Positions 37,643-47,061 are shown, counted from the first letter of the stretch. The stretch: DNA of 64,000 bases from Calothrix sp. PCC 7103 (GCF_000331305.1 NZ_KB217483.1:892340-956339), one strand, 5' to 3'. Numbers and translations are program-made. The notes: a model not told the origin generated them from the sequence alone.

Positions 37643-38221
37643 TTAAGCTACATTAAGTTGAATTTCATAACCTAATCTTTTCGGCAACGAAATTTTATAC
37701 ACATCACCTTGGTTCATTTCTCCTGGTTCCTTCATCTCACTTAATGCTGTAACTACTTCGTCTGAGTTTGCCGTCAGGATAACTACGGGTGTTTCACACG
37801 CTATCGGAAAATCGTGCCATGTACCCAAATGTAATAATAATCCGTGTCCTGGTGGAAAACGTAATGCTTTTACTTCATTTAAATTTGGTACGCTTTGATT
37901 ATCATTATCGTGATTAGGTGGCGCCATTACCATAATAAAGGGTGATTGTCCTAGGGCAATAAACATCTGTGTCATATGCATATGACGTTCCAACCAGATA
38001 ATATTGGGATATCCCGGCATGATTTTAGCCGTTCTAAATGTAGCAGTACCACGATAGCTAAAATCGATATTTTCACCTTCAAGAACTCTTTCTTGGTAAA
38101 AAGGTATGGATAAACCAGGTTTACTCACATCGTCACCAAGTAAATATCCATACGGTTTGATATTTTCTTGAGTCGCATCAATAACTGGAATCGTGAGAGT
38201 TTTAGTTTGTGATATTGTCAT
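37643..38221 (-). CDS. Ureidoglycolate lyase-like protein
   Basis: 192 residues, cupin-like. GYLLGDD near 25, then IIWLERHMHMTQMFIALG and HGLLLHLGTWHDFPIA with His residues that fit the ureidoglycolate lyase (AllA) family. That enzyme splits ureidoglycolate into glyoxylate and urea. The gene overlaps the upstream polysaccharide-deacetylase/allantoinase-like gene by four bases (ATGA), so the pair is translationally coupled and likely works in allantoin breakdown. The start codon is the ATG inside that overlap. Confidence 0.75.
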   Translation of the reverse strand: MTISQTKTLTIPVIDATQENIKPYGYLLGDDVSKPGLSIPFYQERVLEGENIDFSYRGTATFRTAKIMPGYPNIIWLERHMHMTQMFIALGQSPFIMVMAPPNHDNDNQSVPNLNEVKALRFPPGHGLLLHLGTWHDFPIACETPVVILTANSDEVVTALSEMKEPGEMNQGDVYKISLPKRLGYEIQLNVA

Positions 38222-39063
38222 GCTAAATGTTCGTATATTGCCTCACCTGTGGTTATCCAGGTATGTGGCTTGCTTTTAATATATGATAAACACTGTTTTA
38301 AATATTTCATCCGTAATGGTTGACCGACTATGAAGGGATGTAAACCTATTGCCATGATGCGTGGGTTTTTTTCGCCATCTAGCCAAAGTTGGTCAAACTG
38401 GTCTTGTATCGCTTGTGCAAATTCGGCGCCTGAAAATCTGTTACTTAAACACAGGGTGATATCATTAGCTTCAATAGTATACGGTATCGCTAACATTCGA
38501 CCATCTTGAAGCGGGTACCAATATGGTTGGTCGTCGTTAACCCAGTCAGCAGTATATACTATTCCGGTGCCGTGCAATAATTCAAACGTTGATTCTGTAA
38601 TGGAAAACCCCGGTGTTAACCATCCTTTGGGTAATTTTCCTGTTGCTTGTTTTAATAAATTTAAGGTTTTCTCAATAATTTGCGTCTCTGTTTGTTTATC
38701 CATACCGCTATGACCTGTGGAATTATTAATACCATGAGCCATGACTTCCCAGCCATATGTATTTATTGCTGTCATAATTTCTGGGTACAGCGTGCAAATT
38801 TCACCGTTGACTGCTGCTGTGACTGGTATGGATAATTCAGCGAACAACTCAAATAGGCGCCATATTCCTACTCTATTACCATAATCTCGCCAACCGTAGT
38901 TAGCAATTTCTGGCTGACTATTCAAATGTGGCTGAATCGCTGTGCCAAGTTTACCAAAAGTAAAATGTTCTACATTCATTACCACCCAAACTGCTACCCG
39001 CTCATTATTGGGTAGCTTTAAAGGTGGGCGCCTGTCAAGGGGGTCGTAAGATGGTGGATACAT
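38218..39063 (-). CDS. Polysaccharide-deacetylase-fold allantoinase-like protein (PuuE type)
   Basis: 281 residues. NERVAVWVVMNVEHF near 20, GWEVMAHGINNSTGHSG near 125, the PGFS turn in LTPGFSITESTF, and a C-terminal GLHPFIVGQPLRM. The fold is that of NodB-type deacetylases, but the charged pattern matches the cofactor-independent allantoinase group PuuE. The partner gene just downstream (ureidoglycolate lyase-like) supports a role in allantoin use as a nitrogen source. Substrate not proven; a sugar deacetylase remains possible. Confidence 0.75.
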   Translation of the reverse strand: MYPPSYDPLDRRPPLKLPNNERVAVWVVMNVEHFTFGKLGTAIQPHLNSQPEIANYGWRDYGNRVGIWRLFELFAELSIPVTAAVNGEICTLYPEIMTAINTYGWEVMAHGINNSTGHSGMDKQTETQIIEKTLNLLKQATGKLPKGWLTPGFSITESTFELLHGTGIVYTADWVNDDQPYWYPLQDGRMLAIPYTIEANDITLCLSNRFSGAEFAQAIQDQFDQLWLDGEKNPRIMAIGLHPFIVGQPLRMKYLKQCLSYIKSKPHTWITTGEAIYEHLA

Positions 39064-39167
39064 GGCAACGGATGATGAACGGATGTAACGGATAAATTAT
39101 ATAAGCTATTGATTTTAAACAAAATCTAATTATTTAAAACCACCGATCCTTTACATCCATCCGTTGC

Positions 39168-39659
39168 CTAGATTTGATACAATGCGGTTAATGCGATAGC
39201 CAGCGCATCTGCGGCATCGTCGGGTTTTGGAATAGTATCCAAATTTAATTCGTTCGCTACAGCTTCTTGAACTTCGTATTTTTCTGCATTTCCATACCCT
39301 GTTAAAGCGTGCTTGACTTGTTTAGGTGCAAATTCGACGTATGGTAGTTTATGCTGTGCTAGTACCAGCATAATGACGCCGCGTGCTTGAGCGACTAAGA
39401 TGGTATTTCCCATTCGATAGAAAAACAATTGTTCTATTGCAACTAAATCTGGTTTAATTTCTTCAATTAGGATATGCAAATCATCAAACAGAGTACACAA
39501 GCGCGTTCCCATTTCTGTTCCTGCTTCTGTGCGAATTACGCCAAAGTCAAGCATTTTTACAGATGTATCCTGAGCTATATTATTGCTTGCTGTATAAGTA
39601 ATGGCACCAAAACCTAAAATGGCAAGACCTGGGTCTAATCCTAAAATGCGCTTTTCCAT
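39168..39659 (-). CDS. ruvC: Holliday junction resolvase RuvC
   Basis: 163 residues. Acidic active-site residues Asp9 (GLDPGLA), Glu76 (AIEQLFFY) and the C-terminal pair Asp148/Asp151 (PDDAADALA). Normal length for the family. It cuts four-way junctions during recombination together with RuvAB. The basic segment [13 protein letters not shown], which contacts DNA, is present. Stands alone between the allantoinase-like gene and yvcK. Confidence 0.95.
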   Translation of the reverse strand: MEKRILGLDPGLAILGFGAITYTASNNIAQDTSVKMLDFGVIRTEAGTEMGTRLCTLFDDLHILIEEIKPDLVAIEQLFFYRMGNTILVAQARGVIMLVLAQHKLPYVEFAPKQVKHALTGYGNAEKYEVQEAVANELNLDTIPKPDDAADALAIALTALYQI

Positions 39660-39837
39660 GTACTTTTATTTACAAATACCATAAACAACGCTTGTATAGC
39701 AATGCTAGCAACTTTAATTGCATGTTTTTTAGATAAATAGAATTATAAATGTAATAATCTTGCACTCAGTTTTGAATGCATGTAGTGTACATTTTCTGTT
39801 AATCATTATTTTAGATCACCACTTTCTTCATGCTTGT

Positions 39838-41199
39838 ATGTCAATTGGTTTTATAAAACAAGCCCTCAACACTCTGCTTCCTCAGTCAAGGCGCCGTACT
39901 TCCTACCGGGTTAACCAGTGGTTCAAGTGGCTATCTCCAGGACTTTCGGTTAAGCGTTGGTTACTTATCAGCATCAGTGGTGTGGTGCTTGGAGTTTTAG
40001 GGTTGGCTATTTCGATTCGACTCACACCAATTTTCTGGGCCATCGAACTACTTAGAAATTTCTTAGGAAAAATCACAGATATTGTACCCTACTATATTAG
40101 TGGTCCCATTGTTTTATTGCTGGGACTGTTACTACTGCTTTGGGGTCAAACGCGCACTGTTAGCTCTATTACTCAAGTTCTTCGACCTGGTGCCGAAGAG
40201 GAACTGGTAGATGTTTTACTAGCGCATCGTCGATTATATCGCGGCCCGAAAATAGTAGTTATTGGTGGCGGTACAGGACTGTCAACTTTATTACGTGGTC
40301 TCAAAACCTACAGTGCTAATATCACCGCAATTGTGACAGTTGGTGATGATGGTGGCTCTTCTGGTAGACTACGCGAAGAATTTGGCATGTTACCACCAGG
40401 AGATATCCGTAAATGTTTAACCGCGTTAGCAGATGAAGAAAAACTGTTAACAGAATTATTTGAATACCGTTTTAGTAGTGGTGACGGTTTAAGCGGCCAT
40501 AGTTTTGGTAACTTATTCTTAACCGCTTTAAGTGATATTACAGGAGACTTAGAGCGTGCAGTTGCTGCTAGTTCCAAAGTCTTAGCTATTCGTGGACAAG
40601 TATTACCCGCAACGCTCAGTGATATTCGTCTTTGGGCAGAACTATCTGACGGGCGCCGAATTGTAGGTGAATCAAAAATTACTGATGCTAAAGGTACAAT
40701 TACAGACTTTGGTTGCACACCCATAGACCCTAAAGCTTTACCAGGAGCGATAAAAGCTATCAAAGAAGCCGATTATATAATCATGGGTCCAGGTAGCCTT
40801 TACACCAGTGTCATTCCTAATTTACTGGTACCACAAATAGCAGATGCAATCGCAGCAGCAGACGTACCACGTATTTACGTGTGTAACATTATGACACAAC
40901 CGGGTGAAACTCAAGGTTACTCAGTCTCCGAACACATCAAAGCAATAGACAAAGCATGTGGAAGGCCATTATTCAACGCAGTACTCGTTCATAAAAAATC
41001 ACCATCACCACGAGCCTTAGTACGTTACGCTCAAGGAAACTCACACCCCGTTTTCTTAGACCGAGAAGATGTAACCAAACTTGGGCGCCGTATCGTTTTA
41101 GCTAATATAATGCATGAAGACGAAAAAGGGTGCGTTCGTCACGACTCGCAAAAACTTGCAAAAGTACTTATCAAATGGTACAGTGGCGCCAAAATTTAA
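39838..41199 (+). CDS. yvcK: YvcK/CofD-like gluconeogenesis factor homologue with N-terminal membrane segments
   Basis: 453 residues from the ATG at 39838 ([20 protein letters not shown]). An upstream ATG at 39760 would add 26 hydrophobic residues without support. Residues about 35-120 hold two membrane helices; the catalytic-like domain has [34 protein letters not shown] and [12 protein letters not shown], all typical of YvcK, a nucleotide-sugar-binding protein that affects carbon flow and cell shape. The membrane extension is standard in cyanobacteria. The start lacks a Shine-Dalgarno. A GGCGCC hexamer and a GTGCGTGACGC inverted repeat follow its stop. Confidence 0.9.
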   Translation: MSIGFIKQALNTLLPQSRRRTSYRVNQWFKWLSPGLSVKRWLLISISGVVLGVLGLAISIRLTPIFWAIELLRNFLGKITDIVPYYISGPIVLLLGLLLLLWGQTRTVSSITQVLRPGAEEELVDVLLAHRRLYRGPKIVVIGGGTGLSTLLRGLKTYSANITAIVTVGDDGGSSGRLREEFGMLPPGDIRKCLTALADEEKLLTELFEYRFSSGDGLSGHSFGNLFLTALSDITGDLERAVAASSKVLAIRGQVLPATLSDIRLWAELSDGRRIVGESKITDAKGTITDFGCTPIDPKALPGAIKAIKEADYIIMGPGSLYTSVIPNLLVPQIADAIAAADVPRIYVCNIMTQPGETQGYSVSEHIKAIDKACGRPLFNAVLVHKKSPSPRALVRYAQGNSHPVFLDREDVTKLGRRIVLANIMHEDEKGCVRHDSQKLAKVLIKWYSGAKI

Positions 41200-41204
41200 G
41201 TAGG

Positions 41205-41260
41205 GTGCGTGACGCCATAACAATTATCAAACGAAGCGCTTATCTAGTAGCGTCACGCAC
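41205..41260. repeat. Perfect 11-bp inverted repeat after yvcK
   Basis: GTGCGTGACGC (41205-41215) and GCGTCACGCAC (41250-41260). The spacer is 34 bp, so a terminator is unlikely. Confidence 0.6.
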
Positions 41261-41343
41261 TAAAGCAAAGAATAGACTTAAATATTGAATTGTAAAGTCA
41301 CGCACCAGAGCAAAGAATAGAGTTAAATATTGAATTTTAAAGT
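41254..41343. repeat. 45-bp tandem duplication
   Basis: CACGCAC(T/C)A to TAAAGT appears twice, at 41254-41298 and 41299-41343, with a few mismatches. It fills the yvcK to tsaE gap. Confidence 0.75.
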
Positions 41344-41392
41344 TAAATTAACAATTAAGAATTAAATAATCTTGACTCTTCCCCTTTCCCCA

Positions 41393-41845
41393 ATGATAAA
41401 GCTCACCCTTAAAGACGCAGAACTCACACACCAAATAGGAGTAGAACTAGGTAGCACCTTACCAGCTTCAACCGTCATCTTATTATCCGGAGACCTAGGA
41501 GCAGGTAAAACCACCTTGGTAAAAGGAATAGGAGAAGGTTTAGGTGTTACCGACCCCATCGTTAGTCCAACCTTTACATTAATCAACGAGTATACCGAAG
41601 CGCGTATACCACTTTACCATTTAGATTTATATCGTTTAGAACCAAACGAAGTCTCAGCATTAAACCTAGAAACTTACTGGGAAGGTATAGAAGTTATACC
41701 AGGAATTGTAGCAATCGAATGGGCAGAAAGAATGCCTTATAAACCAGATAGTTATATAAACATCCATTTAACACACACCCAACAAGGAACTCGCGAAATT
41801 ACAATTACCCAAATCAACTGCACCCTGCACCTAAATATAATTTAA
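41393..41845 (+). CDS. tsaE: tRNA threonylcarbamoyladenosine biosynthesis ATPase TsaE
   Basis: 150 residues from the ATG at 41393 (MIKLTLKDAE). An in-frame TTG at 41372 would add seven residues. Walker A GDLGAGKTTL near 36-45 and IEWAERM near 110 mark it. TsaE is the small ATPase of the TsaBDE complex that makes t6A37 on tRNAs reading ANN codons. Normal length. It ends with an added C-terminal tail of about 15 residues. Confidence 0.92.
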   Translation: MIKLTLKDAELTHQIGVELGSTLPASTVILLSGDLGAGKTTLVKGIGEGLGVTDPIVSPTFTLINEYTEARIPLYHLDLYRLEPNEVSALNLETYWEGIEVIPGIVAIEWAERMPYKPDSYINIHLTHTQQGTREITITQINCTLHLNII

Positions 41846-42005
41846 TTACAGTTTTAATACAGCACAAACTGTTTTCGTGAGTTACAACAGAAGTAACCTC
41901 AACTGTATATAAAAATAATGAGCAAATTAAATTACCCTAACTTTGATTATTATCAGTATAATAACGTAATATCTTGTCATTACTATTTAATCAACGGTAT
42001 TTAAG

Positions 42006-42155
42006 ATGGTACTGAAAGAAATTGTATATTTTGTAACCAAAAAACTACCAGAATATATAGGTTTAAAACTCCAGCGAAAGAAAAAATCAGAAACAGAGAA
42101 GCAAGACGAAAACTGGATTGAAGATTTTGACGAACGTGAGAGGGATTGTTTGTAA
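42006..42155 (+). CDS. Small charged protein of unknown function
   Basis: 49 residues: MVLKEIVYFVTKKLPEYIG, then a very charged C terminus rich in Lys, Glu and Asp. Bases before the ATG (GGTATTTAAG) give little ribosome-binding support. A GC-biased third position is not evident, so it could be a chance frame. Listed because it fills an otherwise empty gap and has a balanced composition. Confidence 0.35.
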   Translation: MVLKEIVYFVTKKLPEYIGLKLQRKKKSETEKQDENWIEDFDERERDCL

Positions 42156-42298
42156 GCGCCTGTAATAATTTAATCGGGATATACAGATGCTATTTTAAGC
42201 TAAAATTCAGTTGAGGTAAACTGCCCAACGTAATATAAGTACATACTTATATAGAGTAACAGCAGGCGCCGTTTGTAATAAAACTTGTTGTAATACTG

Positions 42299-42328
42299 TT
42301 GACAAAATAGGTATATTCAAAGTTATAA
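42299..42328 (+). promoter_or_regulatory. Possible sigma-70 promoter of the 62-residue gene
   Basis: TTGACA at 42299-42304, 18-bp spacer, then TTATAA at 42323-42328, about 33 bp before the ATG at 42361. The -35 is a consensus match; the -10 is weaker. Confidence 0.4.
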
Positions 42329-42360
42329 GAGTGTGGGAAATGTGCTAAGAAATACAGAGC

Positions 42361-42549
42361 ATGACTAGAACAATAATTCAACAGGTTACAAGCATCAACC
42401 AGTTCGTGTTAATGGTTTTCTACACAGGTACGCATTTGTGGCAGTTCCGTGTGATTAGTCCAGAGGGGAGCGTTTACGGAAAACGCAAAGTATATAATTC
42501 TGCCCAAGCAGCAGAACATGCTGGACGAAAATGGGTAGAACATTCTTAA
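42361..42549 (+). CDS. Small conserved-type hypothetical protein
   Basis: 62 residues. Contains LWQFRVISPEGSVYGKRKVYNSAQAAEHAGRKWVE, which reads like a small alpha/beta domain with a repeated aromatic pattern. No Cys, no membrane segment. I take it as a real gene because of its composition and of the promoter-like sequence ahead of it. Function unknown. Confidence 0.6.
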   Translation: MTRTIIQQVTSINQFVLMVFYTGTHLWQFRVISPEGSVYGKRKVYNSAQAAEHAGRKWVEHS

Positions 42550-42754
42550 CTAAACTTTCTAGATACCTTGTTATAGTATGGTGCTTTCAGGTAGTGATTT
42601 TATTTTTGTTAAATTAGAGAAAGGAAACCTGGGAATGAGTTGTATGATGTGCTTTGTATTTTAAAACGTTTGACTCAAATAGCGAGTAACTGATTAATTT
42701 ATTAAGATAAAATGGTGCGACGTGCAACGGCATAACGCACCATACCCTTTTGTG

Positions 42755-43003
42755 TCAGGTCGGGACTAGCTCACCTGGACGCAGTTTCGACCACTTACCT
42801 TTTTCTTCTTTGAAGCTGAGACAGCCAACTACGTCCCATTCCATCTCAATAATATCTCCGCGCGGGCGGATGTTAACATTAATTGATGGTTCATTTGCCT
42901 CGAAATCAGGTGTTTCGGTCAAATGAGGTTGTTCGTGCTGTCCTTCTACTGCGTGGTAGGTAAAACAGCGGTCTACATAGTGGCAGTTGATACAAACACA
43001 CAT
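42755..43003 (-). CDS. ycf34: Ycf34 family iron-sulphur protein
   Basis: 82 residues starting MCVCINCHYVDRC. The Cys pattern C2, C4, C7, C13 with a fifth Cys near 61 (VVGCLSF) fits Ycf34, a protein of cyanobacteria and red-algal plastids reported to carry a 4Fe-4S cluster and to affect phycobilisome gene control. Normal length. Its presence supports a cyanobacterial origin. Monocistronic. Confidence 0.88.
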   Translation of the reverse strand: MCVCINCHYVDRCFTYHAVEGQHEQPHLTETPDFEANEPSINVNIRPRGDIIEMEWDVVGCLSFKEEKGKWSKLRPGELVPT

Positions 43004-43052
43004 AACAGAATCAACTCCATAACCTTGTATTGCTAATCTAGCTTAAAATTTG

Positions 43053-43119
43053 AGAAACCGGGTTTCTTTATCGAGATTGTAATAAACATGGTAACTTTGG
43101 GTAGAAACCGGGTTTCTTT
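43053..43119. repeat. Two copies of the AGAAACCGGGTTTCTT palindrome before the CCA gene
   Basis: Copies at 43053-43068 and 43103-43119. The second lies inside the apparent 5' end of the CCA reading frame. Confidence 0.7.
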
Positions 43120-43126
43120 GACAAAA

Positions 43127-44371
43127 ATGTATAATTTACCTTTACCTTCTTTATCTCCAGAAAATTATCCTTTTGATTTAGATTTATTACCGCAACCTAT
43201 TTATTTAGTAGGAGGCGCCGTTCGGGATGCGATATTAGGTAGAAAGCGCGAGTATTTGGATTTAGATTTTATATTACCGGAGAATGCGGTTGGTGTTGCC
43301 CATAAACTTGCAGCACATTATAAAGCAGGATTTGTTTTGCTCGACCCACAAAGACAAATAGCACGGGTAGTATTTGCCAATGCGACGGTAGATATTGCCC
43401 AGCAGGAAGGAGACAGCTTAGAAATAGATTTGCATAGACGTGATTTTACGATAAATGCGATTGCGTTCAATCCTCATACCCAAGAAATAATCGACCCCCT
43501 CTTTGGTTATGCTGATATACAAGCGGGGATTTTACGGATGGTTTCGCAACATAACCTCGAAGATGACCCTTTACGGTTAATGCGTGGATATCGTCAAGCT
43601 GCACAACTTGGTTTTGAGATAGAAACCCACACTCAAAATACCATTCGGACTTTGGCGCCACTACTAACACAAGTTGCCGCAGAGAGAGTGCGTACCGAAC
43701 TGAGCTACATGCTTCTGAATTCTCAAGGAACTCCCTGGATAATAAAAGCTATACAAGACAAATTATTGGCACCATTCTTTCAAAATATAACCCCAGAAGT
43801 ATATTCACGGTTACAAAAAGTCGATGCAGCTTACTTAGAACTATCACAAAAATGGCGCCAGCTAGAAGTTGAGCTAAATACGTATATACGTGATACTATA
43901 AAAACAACATGGTTAGGTATTGCCAAACTCGCATGTTTAGTAAATCCCGATTTAGAACAAGCCGAACGTGAATTGACTGAACTTACCTACAGTCGTGCTG
44001 AAATTAAAGCCGTAATAACTGTATTGAAACTGTACCCACACTTAAATACACCACACATGCCATTGCGCGAACAATACTTTTTGTATAAGGAAGCGGAAAA
44101 CGTATTGCCCGCGACATGCATTATGGCAATGGCATGTGATAATTCGGTAGAGGGCATTGCACCAATTATCGCCCGCTACCTTAACCCTGATGATCCGGTG
44201 GCTCATCCCATTTCCTTATTAAATGGGAAGAAACTGATTATAGCACTAAACATACCAGCTTCGCCACTGGTAGGAAAAATGCTGACTGAAATTGCCATCG
44301 CACAAATTGAGGGCAAGGTTTCCAACTATGACGAAGCTATAGAATATGCTCGCCAATTTTTGGCGCCATAA
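43127..44371 (+). CDS. CCA tRNA nucleotidyltransferase / poly(A) polymerase family
   Basis: 414 residues from the ATG at 43127 (MYNLPLPSLSPENYPFDLD). An upstream ATG at 43088 would add 13 residues that are coded by the repeated palindrome, so I reject it. Class II head domain: YLVGGAVRDAILGRKREYLDLDF with the catalytic DLD, then HRRDFTINAIAFN and the neck DPLRLMRGYRQAAQLGFEIE. Together with 427-type length this is the tRNA-end CCA adder or the CC-adding partner. Its 3' end overlaps the converging GT61 gene by 35 bp. Confidence 0.9.
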   Translation: MYNLPLPSLSPENYPFDLDLLPQPIYLVGGAVRDAILGRKREYLDLDFILPENAVGVAHKLAAHYKAGFVLLDPQRQIARVVFANATVDIAQQEGDSLEIDLHRRDFTINAIAFNPHTQEIIDPLFGYADIQAGILRMVSQHNLEDDPLRLMRGYRQAAQLGFEIETHTQNTIRTLAPLLTQVAAERVRTELSYMLLNSQGTPWIIKAIQDKLLAPFFQNITPEVYSRLQKVDAAYLELSQKWRQLEVELNTYIRDTIKTTWLGIAKLACLVNPDLEQAERELTELTYSRAEIKAVITVLKLYPHLNTPHMPLREQYFLYKEAENVLPATCIMAMACDNSVEGIAPIIARYLNPDDPVAHPISLLNGKKLIIALNIPASPLVGKMLTEIAIAQIEGKVSNYDEAIEYARQFLAP

Positions 44372-45479
44372 ACGACTCTAAAATATTTTGTAACTGTAGA
44401 ATATCAACGACAAAATTACTATTCCAACCTTGCGTCGCATCATACTCACCATTCCCGCACCAATATTGGTACTTATGACCCATTGATTTAGCTAAATAGT
44501 AAAAGTAAGGAATAACGAAAGGGTAAGGGAAAAGCTCCAGCACTTTAACATGCTCACAGAATAATATATTAGTTAACCCGGCGCCGTGAGTAGCAACAAC
44601 AGCATCAGCATCGTAGAAAAGCTCAATTTGTTCATGTAGAGGCATTTTTTCGAGAGTATAAACTTCAAACCCATATATAGCAAGAGTTTGAATCACCTCA
44701 GCTTCGTTGATAATATGACGCTGGTTATGAGCTTGTCGTCGAGAAATGAAGATGCGCTTGTTTTTGATGCGGGGTCGTTGAGGTAAAAACCGAGTAAAAA
44801 TCTGATTGCGATATGAACTTGGAATAAAACCGCTAAAATTATGATTTAAAAATTTTGATAAAATGAGCTTTTCGAGACGAAACAGCAAAGGTCGGTCTTC
44901 AGATGCATAACCTGACACTTGACAGATTTGAATATTGGGTAAAAGCAATTTTGACAAGTAAAAAGCTTCCATGTCAAAAATTTTACGTGAATGTATTAAC
45001 TTGACGTGATTATCATTATCTTGAATAATGTCGTGTAAAGAAGTGAGATAAAAACGGGGTAGATTATCGATAAGCGTATGATAGTAATTATTAGTGGTTT
45101 GATGCCAAATAACAGAATAGCCAGAAATATCTTCAACCTTGGAAGTAAATAAACAATCAAGCTTGAAATCTTCTACTGGTTTCGTAATATTAAACGATTC
45201 ACGGATAATTTTTCTATCTTTGGTGAGAATAACTGAATACAAAGGACAGTAAAAAACATCTTCTAAAACAGTAGTGTAAGCAAGGGGAGTAGAATAAAAT
45301 ACTCCCTGTAAAGATGTTGTTTCCGAAGCAAAAACCATTTGTGGTGCTTCTTCCGTGGCAATCGTCTCTGGTAACACGACATTATATTTACTTAAATTAT
45401 CTTTTAATAATGTTTCAATAGAGACACTCTGAACGATTGAACGCTTAAATTGCTTTTTAACTTTTGTTAGTAAACTCAT
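44337..45479 (-). CDS. GT61 (DUF563) glycosyltransferase
   Basis: 380 residues. WHQTTNNYYHTLIDNLPRF near 123 and ADAVVATHGAGLTNILF near 290 are typical of glycosyltransferase family 61. IFISRRQAHNQRHIINE lies between. Family members transfer xylose or N-acetylglucosamine to glycans; in bacteria they are found in exopolysaccharide loci. Cytosolic, no membrane helix. The 3' end overlaps the CCA gene by 35 bp. The donor is unknown. Confidence 0.82.
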   Translation of the reverse strand: MSLLTKVKKQFKRSIVQSVSIETLLKDNLSKYNVVLPETIATEEAPQMVFASETTSLQGVFYSTPLAYTTVLEDVFYCPLYSVILTKDRKIIRESFNITKPVEDFKLDCLFTSKVEDISGYSVIWHQTTNNYYHTLIDNLPRFYLTSLHDIIQDNDNHVKLIHSRKIFDMEAFYLSKLLLPNIQICQVSGYASEDRPLLFRLEKLILSKFLNHNFSGFIPSSYRNQIFTRFLPQRPRIKNKRIFISRRQAHNQRHIINEAEVIQTLAIYGFEVYTLEKMPLHEQIELFYDADAVVATHGAGLTNILFCEHVKVLELFPYPFVIPYFYYLAKSMGHKYQYWCGNGEYDATQGWNSNFVVDILQLQNILESFMAPKIGEHIL

Positions 45480-45512
45480 TTAAATTTTACAATAAAATTT
45501 CATCATACCTTT

Positions 45513-45539
45513 TCCTTTGTGTCCTTTGTGACTTTGTGG
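45513..45539. repeat. CCTTTGTGT short tandem repeats
   Basis: Reverse complement of the CACAAAGG blocks at 19473 and 29644. Lies upstream of the GT61 gene. Confidence 0.55.
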
Positions 45540-45745
45540 TTTGTCTTTCTTATCTCTTTTTTTGATAATTATTTTGAATATAAATTGTAAACATATATGA
45601 TGTTGAATTTAAATATTTAAATATATAAGTTTGGGGAATCAGGTAATGGGAATGCTTAGGTAATTAGGATAGACTAGTATTACTTTATACTACTTAATTA
45701 GAGAACTTTTATTAGTATTTTTGCACTCCTTAATATACTAATATA

Positions 45746-46166
45746 ATGCAACTATTACAACAAGACATAGAAAGAATAGCGACATTACTTATGCAATTAA
45801 ACCACAGTAAAAGTCTCACTGAATTTGAAACTATACTTAACACGGGTAAGAAATGTCATTCTGAGCGTAGCGCTCCGGCGGAGCATTTGCCGCAGGCTAG
45901 AATCTCTAAGATGCTTCACTGCACTACGTTTCGTTCAGCATGACAAAGTTTATATTCTACCCATTAGCAGTATATTAAATTACCATTTGAATTGGTGCAA
46001 GCGATACTACCACTTTGGGCATCAATTAGAAACTCTTAACTCTTGGTTGCCACATCTTACAACTTTACCTATACCAGTCACGCTTAAGCAAAAAATAAAT
46101 GACCGTATCAAATCAATTGAAGTTAAAAATAATACTAAATTAGTTTACCAAAGCGATAACTGCTGA
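45746..46166 (+). pseudogene. Small gene split by a MITE-like insertion
   Basis: The first part reads MQLLQQDIERIATLLMQLNH and so on to TEFET; the last part reads LNYHLNWCKRYYHFGHQLET to VYQSDNC. The 145-bp element at 45832-45976 lies between. Removing it and one copy of the shared TATA joins the frame as ...FETILNYHLNW..., an open frame of about 93 residues without stops. So a small cytosolic protein gene appears to be interrupted. I do not recognise the protein. A run-on frame through the element is unlikely to be functional. Confidence 0.55.
45832..45976 (+). mobile_element. 145-bp MITE-like element, copy C
   Basis: Begins TATACTTAACACGGGTAAGAA and ends in the imperfect inverse of TATACTGCTAATGGGTAGAA. 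It contains one dispersed repeat (GTCATTCTGAGCG to CGTTCAGCATGAC). The reverse complement of 47042-47186 matches it over all 145 bases with one mismatch. No coding capacity. Flanks suggest a TA target. Confidence 0.75.
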
Positions 46167-46615
46167 TATTTACTTACTGATGTAGGCACATTTAACCAAT
46201 CTGGCGCCACCAAACCATCCTCCAAAAAAATTAATTCTACTGGCACACCAAGATAATAAGCGTAAGCAACAGTTAACCAAGTACCAGAACCTTGTCCATT
46301 AGGATTTCTACATGGCTTACATCCAGCAGGACAAGACTTATTAGCAAACGCATACAACTTGTTATAAGTACCTGCAATTGCATCAATCATCGATTTGGAA
46401 CGTTTCGCAAATTCATAACGCTCCTTTCCTTGGCACACATATATATTTAACTCTTTAGCTAGGCGCCGAGCTTCAATTCTAACTAGCGCATCAACTCCCA
46501 TCGCATCACCCACATGCCAAGTTGCATCTATTTGGGCAATCTCCTGTAACTTATCCTTAACAATCAAAGCTTGCTCAGAATTTGTGTATCTTGTTCCAGT
46601 AAATGCTATTTCCAT
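46145..46615 (-). CDS. SLOG-like (YspA/DprA-type) Rossmann protein
   Basis: 156 residues from the ATG at 46615 (MEIAFTGTRY), which has AAGG six bases before it; longer forms from 46738 or 46642 lack support. IAFTGTRYTNSEQALI and WHVGDAMGVDALVRIEARR match the SLOG/YspA-type nucleotide-binding fold. The C-terminal half has four Cys in KSCPAGCKPCRNPNGQG, which could bind a metal. The family is linked to nucleotide sensing. The 3' end overlaps the interrupted small gene by 22 bp. Confidence 0.65.
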   Translation of the reverse strand: MEIAFTGTRYTNSEQALIVKDKLQEIAQIDATWHVGDAMGVDALVRIEARRLAKELNIYVCQGKERYEFAKRSKSMIDAIAGTYNKLYAFANKSCPAGCKPCRNPNGQGSGTWLTVAYAYYLGVPVELIFLEDGLVAPDWLNVPTSVSKYQQLSLW

Positions 46616-46716
46616 ATATGACCTTACTGCTCTACTCATCTCATTGTAGAACAAAAATACCATAAAAGATATGTCAACTACAAATATCCCTATATGTATA
46701 AAAAATCGTTCTCCAA

Positions 46717-47061
46717 AATGGCGCCAATGAAGCGACAATTACACAAGCACTGCGAGTAATGCGTACCTCGGAGCAGTTAGAGCAGTTTGACATGCTTTTA
46801 GGTTTTTTTGCTAGCTTTATGTTAGATAAGGCGTTAGTTCAAAACATTATGAGGTTAGATATGGCAATTTTACAAGAGTCTCCTTGGTATCAACAAATCT
46901 TTGGTGAAGGTGAGTAAGTAGGTGAAAAACGCGGTGAGCAACGGGGTATCCTATCTGTTATTGAGTTAGGACTAGAGTTAAAATTCGGCACCGATGCTTT
47001 AGAATTAATGAAATCTGTTTCTCAAGTACAAGATTTAGATAAATATACTGCTAATGGGTAG
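46717..47061 (+). pseudogene. Rpn-family (PD-(D/E)XK transposase-like) gene remnant
   Basis: Frame starting NGANEATITQALRVMRTSEQ has the look of the C-terminal half of Rpn/DUF4351-type proteins (RGEQRGILSVIELGLELKFG). It carries an internal TAA at 46915-46917 and lacks the nuclease half. The 3' end runs into MITE copy D. Clearly broken. Confidence 0.6.

Noticed and set aside
45825-46166. Continuous 113-residue protein reading through the MITE
   Set aside because: Its first half is translated repeat sequence. The split-gene reading explains it better.
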